Shown here: positions 18,847 to 26,969 of the stretch, in pieces
Position numbering within the stretch: position 1 is the stretch's first letter
Layout of the letters: every line of letters begins with the position of its first letter
DNA from: CAYMWF01 sp964394085 [NCBI: uncultured Gemmatimonadota bacterium]
GTDB lineage: Bacteria > GCA-2686955 > CAYMWF01
Direction of reading: 5' to 3'
Assembly: GCA_964394085.1 (NCBI GenBank)
Contig: CAYMWF010000017.1
Span: 1 to 64,000 of the forward strand
Length of the DNA: 64,000 nt
The notes under the pieces: generated by a model
Databases searched by the model: none
What the model saw: the letters and a program-made list of their open reading frames with translations, nothing else
Told to the model about the DNA's origin: nothing
Position numbers and translations under genes: made by a program

Positions 18847-21800
18847 ATGGATACTGTCCAGGCGGTTTTCGAAAAGTATCTGGATGCGCCGTTCAGGCTC
18901 GATGCGTGGCGGATCCTCTCGGAGAATCCGGCGCTCTGGAGCGACGAGGGGGTCGCCCATGCCGAGAGCGAACGCCGGAAGACCCGGCGGGAAAAGGATT
19001 ATAACAGGCTCCAGGACCTCTCCTCCAAACTGCTCCTCTTCGAGCGATGCAGGTCGATCGGCCCTGAACGGGCATTCTTCGGCAGGACGCTGAACGACGC
19101 GGACAGGAACTATTTCGAATCATCCGTGCCCGCCGAAGTGACGCCCGTGCTCGCGAAGTGGCGCGAATTCAGGAAAAGTTCGAAGTGGGATGAGCTCTTC
19201 CGCGTGCTGGAAGAGCTGATCGCCGAAAAGAAAGACGAGTATCATCCGCTCCTCATCGCCGAGCTGCGGATGAAGGCCGCCAAGGCCCGCCTCGAATGTC
19301 CGATCGGCGATCGCCCCGAAAATATAGAAACGGCGATCGCTGTATACGAGTCGGTCGTGAAAGCCCGGCCGAGAGATATGCACCCGGAGAGCTGGGCCAC
19401 CGCCGCGCACGCTCTCGGGATGGCCCATTACTTTCGAGTCCGCGGCGATCGCGCCGAGAATATCGAAAAGACCATCGCGTTCCTCGAAGAAGCCGTCGAC
19501 GTGCACACCCGTGAATCGTTCCCCGTTCAGTGGGCCAACATCAACCGCAACATGGCGACCTCCTACCTGTTCAGGATACGGGGAAACCGGCTTGAAAACC
19601 TCGAAACGGCCATCGCCCGTATGGACGCCGCCCTCGAGGTCTACACCCGCGACGATTTCCCCAAGAACTGGGCGGGTTCCCTCCAGAACCTGGCCGTCAT
19701 GTACCGCAACCGGATTCGCGGCGATCGGGCTGAAAACCTGGACAGGGCGCTCGGATTCCTGGAATCCGCCCTCGACATCATGACCCGGGACAGGTTCCCC
19801 TTCGTATGGGGACTGATCCAGCACAGCATGGGCGTGATCCGCTGCGAGCGGCTCCGCGGCGACCGGACCGCCAACCTCGAGAAGGCGATCTCCCTCTTTG
19901 AGGGTGCTCTCGAGGTGAGAACGCGCGACAGGTATCCGGAATACTGGGCCATGTCCCGCGTCAACCTTGCCAACGCCTACCTGGATCGCGCCGCGGGAGA
20001 TCCCGCCGAGAATGTCGAAAAAGCAATCGAGGGTTTCCACGAGGTTTTCGATGTCTGGACCTGCGACAGGAACCCCGAAGGCTGGGCTACGGCGATGCGC
20101 AACCTCGCGACCTCATATACAAACCGCACCTGCGGTGACCGCGGGAAGAACCTTCGAACCGCCGCGGAGCTCGGCAATAATTCACTGGAAGTTTTCACGC
20201 GAGAGGCCTATCCCGCCGCCTGGGCCCAATCTCAAAAGGCAGTGGCGGATGCGTATGCGGCCCGAGTGAGCCACGGCCGCGCATGGGATCCCGTAAAGGC
20301 GGCGGCGCACTATAAAGATGCCCTCGGCGCGGTGATGGTTCATGTCGATCCGAGAAGATACCGGGAATGGGCTATCGCCCTGACGCGGCTGCACGTCCTG
20401 GAGCAGAACTGGACCGAAGCGCTGGAATCAGCCCGGCTGGCGCATCACGCCGACAGGATCCTGCAGCGGAACGCCACAAGCACCGCCGGCAGAACCCACG
20501 AGATCGAAGAAGGCGCGTCACTCTACTATCTCGCCTCACACTCCTCCGCCCGTCTCGGAGATCTTCCGGGCGCGGTGCGATGGCTCGAGCAGGGCAAGAC
20601 GAGGGAGCTCGGGGAAGCCCTGGCGAGGGACAGGTCGATGTTCGAGCGGGATCTCCGGGCCGAACACCGACTGGAGTATCGAAGGCTCATGGAGCGGCTC
20701 GGCGAACTGGAAGCGGAGCAGCGCGGCGCGATTCCGGGGGGGCGCTCCTTCGTCCCCGTCGCCGAGGAGGCCGGGCGCGTCCACGCCGGGCTGGAGCGTC
20801 TCGTAGAGGAGATTCGGCGCTATGTTCCAGATTTTCAGAGGGAAAAACGGGTCAGTATCGAGGAGACAGGTTCTTTCCCGGCCGGAGAAAACACGGTCCG
20901 AATCCTCTTCAACGTCACCGAGTTCGGAACCGTCGTCTTCTTTCTGGCCCGTGCCGGGGGTGAACGCTTCGCCGATCTCATTTTCGTCGACGATTTCACA
21001 ACGGCGACCCTTGAAAAACTAGCCCTGGAATGGCTCGCAGCCCTCGACAGGATGCGGAGCAAAAAGATCACGGATGAAATCGACCGGGCGGGCGTGAAGC
21101 TTCACGATCTGCTTTTCGCGCCGGTTCGCAGGTGGTTGATGGAGCACGGCAGGAGCGTCGAACACCTCATCCTGATACCGCATCTCACGCTCCACGTTCT
21201 TCCCCTCCACCTCGTCCGATACCGGTCGAACGGGGCGGAGCGCTACCTTCTCGAGGATTTCGAGGTGAGTTATGCCCCGAGCCTGTCGCTTCTACTGGAA
21301 AGAACGCTCGCAGGTAAGCCGGAGGTAATCGAAGATTCCGGTTCAGCGGCTGAAGGAGACGAGGGTGACCGGCCCGGCCGAGCGCCGCGGAAGGAGGATA
21401 TGCTGATCGTCTCGAATCCCACAGGCGATCTCGCATGGTCTTCAGTCGAGGTCGACTCGATTGCGGGCAGGTTTCCCTCGTCGTGCCGCGTCGTATCCGA
21501 ATCCGATGCAACGAAAAAACAGGTGATGGATCTCTCCCGGCGGGCGAAATACCTGCACCTGTCCTGCCACGGAATCTTCGATTTCGAGGATTCATGGAAC
21601 TCGGGAATCGTCCTCGCCCCTGCCGAGCCGCTCCCCGAAGCGGAACAGAGCCGTGACGAAACCGCCCACCGGGAGACCGCCCCCCCGGAAGCCGGCCTCA
21701 CCGGGGACGCCGCGGAACAGAGCCGTGACGAAACCGCCCACCGGGAGACCGTCTGCTTGAGGGACGCGGCGGGCCGAAAGATATTCGAAATCAAATCGTA

Positions 21801-22251
21801 TGAAGACGGCAGCGAAGACCGGATCACTTACGGCGGTGACGGCTCGGTCCGTTCCAGGGTCCGCGCTCTCCCGGGAGGATCGCAGTATCTCGAAGAATCC
21901 GGCGAGCTCCTGACCCTGAACGAGATCGTAGGGAACCTGGATCTCTCTTCCACCGAGCTCGTGGTGCTGAGCGCGTGCGAGACCGGCATCGTCGGGTTCG
22001 GGGGGCGCTCCGACGAGTTCGTCGGGCTTCCGGGAGGCTTCCTCCGGGCGGGCGCCAGAAAAATCGTGGCATCTCTCTGGGCCGTGGACGACTTTTCCAC
22101 CGCTCTCTTCATGGACGAGTTCTACCGGGGCATCGTCGAGGAGAATCTCCCTCCCCGGAAGGCTCTCCGCCGCGCGCAGCTCACCTTCATGTCGGAATCG
22201 AAGTGGCAGAACCCCTTCTTCTGGGGCGCCTTCCGGATCCTCGAATCATAG
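18847..22251 (+). CDS. TPR-CHAT caspase-like protease
   Basis: The 1134-residue protein is the third CHAT copy. The start is set at 18847 (MDTVQAVF) because it aligns with the starts of the other two copies; a GTG at 18787 would add 20 unmatched residues. TPR-like repeats (RGDRAENIEKTI, FPVQWANINRNMA) fill about residues 80-560. The CHAT domain has H908 (LSCHGIF) and C1044 (SACETG), 136 residues apart because of a long insert. That insert contains a 24-codon direct repeat and a stretch (DAAGRKIFEIKSYEDGSED, ITYGGDGSV) that looks like one YD/RHS repeat unit. It lies between the giant beta-helix gene and a secreted amidohydrolase. The protease target is unknown. Confidence 0.9.
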   Translation: MDTVQAVFEKYLDAPFRLDAWRILSENPALWSDEGVAHAESERRKTRREKDYNRLQDLSSKLLLFERCRSIGPERAFFGRTLNDADRNYFESSVPAEVTPVLAKWREFRKSSKWDELFRVLEELIAEKKDEYHPLLIAELRMKAAKARLECPIGDRPENIETAIAVYESVVKARPRDMHPESWATAAHALGMAHYFRVRGDRAENIEKTIAFLEEAVDVHTRESFPVQWANINRNMATSYLFRIRGNRLENLETAIARMDAALEVYTRDDFPKNWAGSLQNLAVMYRNRIRGDRAENLDRALGFLESALDIMTRDRFPFVWGLIQHSMGVIRCERLRGDRTANLEKAISLFEGALEVRTRDRYPEYWAMSRVNLANAYLDRAAGDPAENVEKAIEGFHEVFDVWTCDRNPEGWATAMRNLATSYTNRTCGDRGKNLRTAAELGNNSLEVFTREAYPAAWAQSQKAVADAYAARVSHGRAWDPVKAAAHYKDALGAVMVHVDPRRYREWAIALTRLHVLEQNWTEALESARLAHHADRILQRNATSTAGRTHEIEEGASLYYLASHSSARLGDLPGAVRWLEQGKTRELGEALARDRSMFERDLRAEHRLEYRRLMERLGELEAEQRGAIPGGRSFVPVAEEAGRVHAGLERLVEEIRRYVPDFQREKRVSIEETGSFPAGENTVRILFNVTEFGTVVFFLARAGGERFADLIFVDDFTTATLEKLALEWLAALDRMRSKKITDEIDRAGVKLHDLLFAPVRRWLMEHGRSVEHLILIPHLTLHVLPLHLVRYRSNGAERYLLEDFEVSYAPSLSLLLERTLAGKPEVIEDSGSAAEGDEGDRPGRAPRKEDMLIVSNPTGDLAWSSVEVDSIAGRFPSSCRVVSESDATKKQVMDLSRRAKYLHLSCHGIFDFEDSWNSGIVLAPAEPLPEAEQSRDETAHRETAPPEAGLTGDAAEQSRDETAHRETVCLRDAAGRKIFEIKSYEDGSEDRITYGGDGSVRSRVRALPGGSQYLEESGELLTLNEIVGNLDLSSTELVVLSACETGIVGFGGRSDEFVGLPGGFLRAGARKIVASLWAVDDFSTALFMDEFYRGIVEENLPPRKALRRAQLTFMSESKWQNPFFWGAFRILES
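21640..21751 (+). repeat. 72-bp-spaced direct repeat inside the third CHAT domain
   Basis: Forty identical bases occur at 21640-21679 and 21712-21751, offset by 72 bp (24 codons). They encode AEQSRDETAHRET twice. The repeat lies between the catalytic His and Cys codons, where the other two CHAT genes have their 48-bp repeats. Confidence 0.85.
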
Positions 22252-22268
22252 GAAAGTTATATCCAAAC

Positions 22269-23597
22269 ATGAAAAAAACACAGACCGGAAACTCAGGCCC
22301 GAAGTCAATCATCAAAAAGACATACCTGATCTTCTTCTGCTCTCTGGCGGCTCTCTGCCTGCTGGCGGGAAAAACGGAAAACCGGGCGTACGGATACGTG
22401 GAGGGGGCGGGAGAGATGGAAAACCGGGCATACGGATACGCGGATGGGGCGGAAGCGACCGAAAACCGGGCATACGGATACGCGGATGGGGCGGAAGCGA
22501 CCGAAAACCGGGCATACGGATACCGCTCGAGGGCGGAATCTGCGGATTCGTTCAAGACGCTCTACGAGCGGGTGGATGATCTGGCCGAGCTTCCCTACTT
22601 CGAGCTGGACGGGGAGGGCAGGCTGGCGCTGGCCCAGCCGGACCTGGCTCCTTTCGTCGATGCGCACACCCACCTCGCCCTCTCGTACCTTCGGAGCGAA
22701 ACAGTGGATCTCATGGCGGAGCACCCGGAGACCGAATTCTACCTGCCGATGTCGAGCCCGCTCGACCTGGATATCTACGTGAATAAGAACTTCGAGTTTT
22801 CATCTCTCTGGCGGATGAAACTCGATCTCTCCTTCATGAGCTTCATCTCGGCCGGAATGAGGCGCACTCACACCGTCCCCAACATCATCAAAGACATGGA
22901 CAGGCTGGGCATCGCCATATCCCTCCTGCTGCCGATCGACGCGCCGGTTCTCTCGAAAAATGCTGAAACCTATCTCGAAATAGCGGAGACCACCTCCCGT
23001 CTCGTGAGCCTCGGGTCGGTCCACCCCTTCGCCCCCGGTTTGGTGAAGAAGCTGGAGCGGCAGAGATCCCGCGGCGCCCTGGGCGTCAAGATGCACCCGA
23101 TGGCCCAGATAATCCCGCCCGAGCATCCAAAGTCCCTGAAACTCTACCGGGAATGCGCGGAGCTCGGTCTTCCGGTGCTGTGGCACTGCGGTCCGGTGGG
23201 CATCGAGACGAAGGGGGGAAGGAAACGCTGCCAGCTCCGCCGTTATGTCGAGGCGGTGAGCAAGTGTCCCCGAACCTGTTTCATCCTCGGACACGCCGGC
23301 GCCCTGCAGCTGGACGAGGCTCTCGAAATCGCCCGCGGCAATCCGAACATCTACATGGAACTTGCAAGCCAGTCCCTCCCCGGCATCCGCCGTATCCTCG
23401 ACGAAATCGACCCGTCGCGGATCCTGTTCGGCTCCGACTGGCCCTTCTACAGCCAGGCGATTTCGCTCGCCAAGGTGCTCATCGCCACCGAGGGCCGCCC
23501 ACACACCCGCAGGCTGGTGCTGAGGGAAAACGCCGAGCGCCTCTTCGGGCTCGACGCCGAGGCGGCCTGGGCGTCCCGCGAGCTTCCCCGGCCCTGA
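22269..23597 (+). CDS. Secreted amidohydrolase-2 family (TIM-barrel) hydrolase
   Basis: Translation is taken from the ATG at 22269, 17 nt after the CHAT stop codon, giving 442 residues. Residues 18-34 form a signal-type hydrophobic segment. A 14-residue tandem repeat (ENRAYGY-ADGAEAT) follows at about residues 37-85, then an amidohydrolase-2 barrel. Metal-ligand motifs visible are DAHTH (131-135), LWHCG, LGHAG and FGSDWPF. This family includes metal-dependent decarboxylases and hydrolases; the substrate cannot be told from sequence. Export and the repetitive N-terminal tether are unusual for the family. Short spacing suggests co-transcription with the upstream CHAT gene. A 35-bp tandem array begins 60 bp after the stop. 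Confidence 0.8.
   Translation: MKKTQTGNSGPKSIIKKTYLIFFCSLAALCLLAGKTENRAYGYVEGAGEMENRAYGYADGAEATENRAYGYADGAEATENRAYGYRSRAESADSFKTLYERVDDLAELPYFELDGEGRLALAQPDLAPFVDAHTHLALSYLRSETVDLMAEHPETEFYLPMSSPLDLDIYVNKNFEFSSLWRMKLDLSFMSFISAGMRRTHTVPNIIKDMDRLGIAISLLLPIDAPVLSKNAETYLEIAETTSRLVSLGSVHPFAPGLVKKLERQRSRGALGVKMHPMAQIIPPEHPKSLKLYRECAELGLPVLWHCGPVGIETKGGRKRCQLRRYVEAVSKCPRTCFILGHAGALQLDEALEIARGNPNIYMELASQSLPGIRRILDEIDPSRILFGSDWPFYSQAISLAKVLIATEGRPHTRRLVLRENAERLFGLDAEAAWASRELPRP
22377..22523 (+). repeat. 42-bp in-frame tandem repeat in the amidohydrolase N-terminus
   Basis: Units start at 22377, 22419 and 22461, with a half unit at 22503. Units 2 and 3 are identical. Each encodes ENRAYGY plus a seven-residue spacer. 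The repeat lies between the signal segment and the catalytic barrel, so it could act as a spacer or tether. Confidence 0.9.
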
Positions 23598-24169
23598 TCC
23601 ATTTCTCCACGTGGGGAAAATCACAGTCGGGAAACGGCAACATCATCCCGGGAAGGAGAACACGTGTTCCAGGCGCAGCCGACAGGAAAGAGGAACACGT
23701 GTTCCAGGAGCAGCCGACAGGAAAGAGGAACACGTGTTCCAGGAGCAGCTGACAGGAAAGAGGAACACGTGTTCCAGGAGCAGCCGACCGGAAAGAGGAA
23801 CACGTGTTCCAGACGCAGCCGACCGGAAAGAGGAACACGTGTTCCAGGAGCAGCCGACAGGAAAGAGGAACACGTGTTCCAGGAGCAGCTGACAGGAAAG
23901 AGGAACACGTGTTCCAGACGCAGCCGACCGGAAAGAGGAACACGTGTTCCGGGCGCAGCATCCGGGCATAGCTGATGATGGTACACTGAGTCCGAAAACA
24001 AGGTTCAAATCCACCCCGATCGTTTTGAAGAAAAAATACACGCACTCCTCAGCGGAAAAGGAGCATCCGATTCACGGTTCCGGAGAATCGACCGGCGGGG
24101 ATACCTGAAAATGTGCTTCCCCGGCCGGGTCAAAGCTCCTTGTATCCCAAAATTCAGAGGGTATCCGGC
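23598..24169. other. Convergent intergenic region with a tandem array
   Basis: These 572 bp lie between the amidohydrolase stop and the stop of the minus-strand M28 peptidase. The array at 23658-23957 fills most of it. The array unit contains no stop codon in any frame, so long open frames appear on both strands, but none looks like a real protein. The rest (23958-24169) shows nothing recognisable. Confidence 0.6.
23658..23957. repeat. Nine-copy 35-bp tandem array carrying a 14-bp palindrome
   Basis: GAACACGTGTTCC begins every 35 bp at 23658, 23693, 23728, 23763, 23798, 23833, 23868, 23903 and 23938. From the second copy the core is the perfect palindrome GGAACACGTGTTCC. The spacer between palindromes (about 21 bp, CAGCCGAC(A/C)GGAAAG-like) is almost constant and varies only at a few positions (CAGGAGC versus CAGACGC, CAGCC versus CAGCT). 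It is therefore a minisatellite and not a CRISPR array. Possible roles are an array of binding sites or serial RNA hairpins between two convergent genes. Confidence 0.93.
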
Positions 24170-25708
24170 TCAGTAGACCGTGAAGCTGAACTGGGCCGCG
24201 TCGAGGACGGTGTCGGGGTAGGTGCCCGCCTTGACCTCGTAGTCGTAAGTGCCCGTGGGGGCGGCGGTCGGGATGCCGTGGCTCACGGGGTGCTCGAGGA
24301 CCATACCGTATCCGGCGAGCGGCGCCGTAATGGGGCCGAGAACCGGGTTCCCTGAATAGGGCTGCCCGTTCGGGAGGGTCACGTCGGCCCAGACATCCAC
24401 CGTCAGCGGCGTTCCGTGATAGTTGATGAGACTCCCCGCGTAGGAAAGGGTTCCGCCGCGCGGGACCGAGGTTTCCTCCGGAGCGGCGTGAACGTTCAGC
24501 TCGTTCGAGGTGTCGGGAACGGCGAGCTCCATGATCGTGGCCATGGCCGCCTGCAGGGTTCCGGTCATCAGGTCGAAGTCGCAGTTGGCGACGATGTCGT
24601 CGTCGGAGTGGTAGTAGGGGTTCCAGTGGCTGGTGGCGCGCTCGATGCCGAATATGGCCGGATATCCATAGTACCAGAAATAGTAGTGATCGCTCCCCCA
24701 CATGTCGGGGTCGATGACCTTGTATCCGGTGACGTTCGTGTAGAGGGAAGCATTGGCGATCATCCTGTCCGCCATCGACTTGGACTGGCTCTGGTAGTCG
24801 GCGTATACTTCGATGTCGCGGGCGTTGGTGTCTTTGTATGCGGTCATGTCGAGATTCAAAGCGCCTCGAATATCCATTCCTGAATAATAGGCATCCCGAA
24901 CCCAGTAGTAGCTTCCGTACAGGCCCTGTTCCTCGCCCGTGAAGCAGATGAATTTGATCGTGCAGTCGAACTCGCACTTGCTCAGGATCTCGGCGGCGAG
25001 GAGCACCGAACCGGAACCGCTGCCGTTGTCGTCGGCGCCGGGAGCCCAGTTATAGGGATCATTGTAGGTTATCGAATCGAGATGACCGCAGAGCACGTAC
25101 ACCCGGTCCGGGTAAACCGCTCCCACCCGGGTTCCGACAATGTTCCGCCAGTCTTCGCCGTCGTACGTGTATTCAAAAAACTCTGTATCGAGACCGAGCC
25201 TCTGAAACTCATCATAGGCGTACGCCTCGGCATCCCGGCATTTGTTGGAGTAGGAATAGCGGGACTCGAAGTCCTGGAGTTCCTGCACCTTGTCCTCGCA
25301 TCGTGTATCGTTGATGTATGACACCACGGCATTGATGAAATCGCTGTACGCATCGTATCCGGATTCCTCCGCCGGCGCTTCCGCCGCCTGCCTTCCGTTC
25401 ATCGAAGCAGCAAGGGCCCGTGCTTCTTCAAGGCCGCCGAAGAACCGTGCAGTCATGGCGCCCCGGGCGGAAAGCGTCTCTGCTTCGTCCGGAGCGAGAA
25501 GCAGCAGTCGGCCGCGGCCGGCCCTCGCCGAAAAAACGTCCTCCGGCAACCCTTCCAACAGGGGATCGAGTTCCGTCAGCGGCGGCGCCTGCACGAAGTA
25601 AGGCTGCCGGTAGCCGGTATCATCGATTTCAGCCGCGGTGATATCGCCCGCCATCCCGAGTGCCGCGAAGGATGCCATGATGGCCAGCGCGAGTGTCAAA
25701 GCTCTCAT
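24170..25708 (-). CDS. Secreted M28-family metallopeptidase
   Basis: The 512-residue protein has a signal peptide (residues 1-25) and a propeptide-like region to about 115. The M28 zinc aminopeptidase domain has the expected ligands and base: GHLD (H209, D211), GADDN (D227), FTGEEQG (E259, E260), NLDM (D287) and SDHYYF (H341). The C-terminal 110 residues or so form an Ig-like module with LPNGQPYSGNPVLGP, shared with beta-helix proteins and the C25 peptidase nearby. M28 enzymes remove N-terminal residues from peptides. A role in extracellular protein use is inferred. It lies convergent to the amidohydrolase across the 35-bp array. Confidence 0.93.
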   Translation of the reverse strand: MRALTLALAIMASFAALGMAGDITAAEIDDTGYRQPYFVQAPPLTELDPLLEGLPEDVFSARAGRGRLLLLAPDEAETLSARGAMTARFFGGLEEARALAASMNGRQAAEAPAEESGYDAYSDFINAVVSYINDTRCEDKVQELQDFESRYSYSNKCRDAEAYAYDEFQRLGLDTEFFEYTYDGEDWRNIVGTRVGAVYPDRVYVLCGHLDSITYNDPYNWAPGADDNGSGSGSVLLAAEILSKCEFDCTIKFICFTGEEQGLYGSYYWVRDAYYSGMDIRGALNLDMTAYKDTNARDIEVYADYQSQSKSMADRMIANASLYTNVTGYKVIDPDMWGSDHYYFWYYGYPAIFGIERATSHWNPYYHSDDDIVANCDFDLMTGTLQAAMATIMELAVPDTSNELNVHAAPEETSVPRGGTLSYAGSLINYHGTPLTVDVWADVTLPNGQPYSGNPVLGPITAPLAGYGMVLEHPVSHGIPTAAPTGTYDYEVKAGTYPDTVLDAAQFSFTVY

Positions 25709-26122
25709 CGTTCTTCTCCTTGTTTCTCACCGGTACCGCCGGACCGGGAAGCCCGCCGGAGAATCATGCACGCGAGGTCGCCGTGCATCGATCCTTCGAG
25801 AATTATAACCCGTGAACGCATCCATCCCCGGGAATTAATGCAACATTTTACTGTTTCGTCCCGTGACGGCCGCCGCCGCCCGGTGTTTACGCTGTCGATC
25901 AAGGACGGCGCTCCCTCTGAACGGAGGTTGACAGCGACGGGCAAGGGAACTATTATTATTGTAATGACTGCTTAATCCACCATTCCCCTTACATATGGTT
26001 CGCCGCCGATGGTACCGCGCGTACGGTATCTTCTGCGGCTGCACACGCACTTCGGACCGGGCGGCACCGGCAACGGCGCCGGTTTATCGCGCCGGCCCGG
26101 GATACGTCAAACAGGAGGTTTG
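25709..26122. other. Intergenic region upstream of the M28 gene and the leader ORF
   Basis: These 414 bp should hold divergent promoters for the M28 gene (minus) and the RNHCP/RNA unit (plus). There is an AT-rich patch at about 25949-25975 (ACTATTATTATTGTAATGAC). No convincing gene or promoter pair was identified. Confidence 0.4.
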
Positions 26123-26161
26123 ATGAGACCGAATTATACGCCGCGTTCCGCCATCGCCTGA
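26123..26161 (+). CDS. Possible 12-codon leader peptide
   Basis: AGGAGG is followed four bases later by ATG at 26123, and the frame MRPNYTPRSAIA stops at 26161. The ribosome binding site is near-perfect, but the product is only 12 residues. It ends exactly where a hairpin-dense region begins. It could be a regulatory leader peptide or the truncated 5' end of a lost gene. There is no homology evidence. Confidence 0.35.
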   Translation: MRPNYTPRSAIA

Positions 26162-26480
26162 CAGGGGACGACGCCCCGCCCGGATTTCCAGCCGGGAATC
26201 CGGGTCGAGCCGGTGAGGACGGAAGCACACCTACCGGTGGAAGGTGGGGAAACCCGCCTTACAGTGGCCGCCACAATCCGGCCGGATAACCGATCACTGA
26301 CCCGCCCTTTCAGGCGGCGGGCAGGGAGTCCGGCCGGGGAAAAGCGGTCGAGGTCCGGATCCGGGGATTGAACAGGCCCCGGTGAAGCTGGAACCGGAAG
26401 TAATCGCCCTCCCGAGAAGAGGGCGGTGAACCGGTCACTGCCCGCTCCGAGCCCGGAGCCCCCGCTCCGCGGGGGAAGAA
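26160..26480 (+). ncRNA. Candidate structured RNA upstream of the RNHCP gene
   Basis: About 320 nt without a credible ORF contain closely packed hairpins. The clearest are an 8-bp stem at 26179-26186/26197-26204, AAGGTGGG-GAAA-CCCGCCTT with a GNRA loop at 26241-26260, and a 7-bp stem at 26405-26411/26419-26425. GCTCCG-AGCC-CGGAGC lies at 26444-26459 and a 7-bp stem with a TCC loop at 26459-26475. A motif of the form AACCG(A/G)TCACTG occurs twice (26288 and 26429). The position just 5' of a small gene and the overall look recall HEARO/OMEGA-type RNAs, but no HNH or RuvC nuclease is present. Identity is not established; strong folding potential is partly expected from high GC. Confidence 0.4.
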
Positions 26481-26537
26481 TAAACGGAACCCTGGCTTCC
26501 CGTTCGGCAGACAAAACCGAAACGAGGAGGTCAGGGC

Positions 26538-26861
26538 GTGAGCAGAACGCAGGAAAACACAGGGTTCATATGCGAGCACTGCGGTGCCCGCGTGGAACAG
26601 GTCACGAACGGAAGCTACCGGAATCATTGTCCGGTCTGCCTCTATTCGAAACATGTGGACGAGACGCCGGGCGACAGGAGTCACGACTGCCGCGGCCTCA
26701 TGGCGCCCGTGGCGTTGAAATTCAAGAGCGGCAAGGGGTTCCAGGTCGTCCACCGGTGCCTCTCATGCGGCGAGAAGCGGGTGAACCGGGTGGCGGAACG
26801 CACCCGGCAGCCGGATGATCCAGAGCGTCTTGCGACGCTCTCCACCGCTGCGTGGAGGTAA
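26538..26861 (+). CDS. RNHCP domain zinc-ribbon protein
   Basis: The 107-residue protein starts at GTG 26538 with GAGGAGG 7 nt upstream. It carries the signature of the RNHCP family: FICEHCG (C12, C15), then YRNHCPVC (C31, C34), a conserved HVDETPGDR, C51 and RCLSCG (C74, C77). The paired cysteines imply zinc binding. The molecular role of the family is unknown to me. A bidirectional terminator follows, and a candidate structured RNA precedes it, possibly on the same transcript. Confidence 0.88.
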   Translation: MSRTQENTGFICEHCGARVEQVTNGSYRNHCPVCLYSKHVDETPGDRSHDCRGLMAPVALKFKSGKGFQVVHRCLSCGEKRVNRVAERTRQPDDPERLATLSTAAWR

Positions 26862-26909
26862 ACGGCGTCCGGTACTCCGGTTGTCGCTTGATCGATAAGA
26901 TAAAACAAA

Positions 26910-26948
26910 ATCCCGGCGAGCGCCGCAGCGTTCGCCGGGATGCTTTTT
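26910..26948. terminator. Bidirectional rho-independent terminator
   Basis: A stem of about 13 bp (ATCCCGGCGAGCG paired with CGTTCGCCGGGAT, one G-T pair) with loop CCGCAG is followed by GCTTTTT on the plus strand. On the minus strand it is followed by TTTTGTTTT. It lies between the convergent RNHCP gene and the C25 peptidase gene and can serve both. Confidence 0.85.
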
Positions 26949-26969
26949 CCGGGATACGGATTCCTGATC

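Noticed and set aside
23658-23957. CRISPR array
   Set aside because: The sequence between palindromes is nearly the same in every copy, so there are no unique spacers, and no cas genes are nearby.
23479-24045. Long open frames on both strands over the 35-bp repeat array
   Set aside because: The repeat unit lacks stop codons in all frames, so long frames arise automatically; there is no ribosome binding site or family similarity.
26160-26480. RNase P RNA, tmRNA or a cobalamin or c-di-GMP riboswitch
   Set aside because: I compared the conserved motifs I know for these RNAs and found no match, so only an unnamed structured RNA is proposed.
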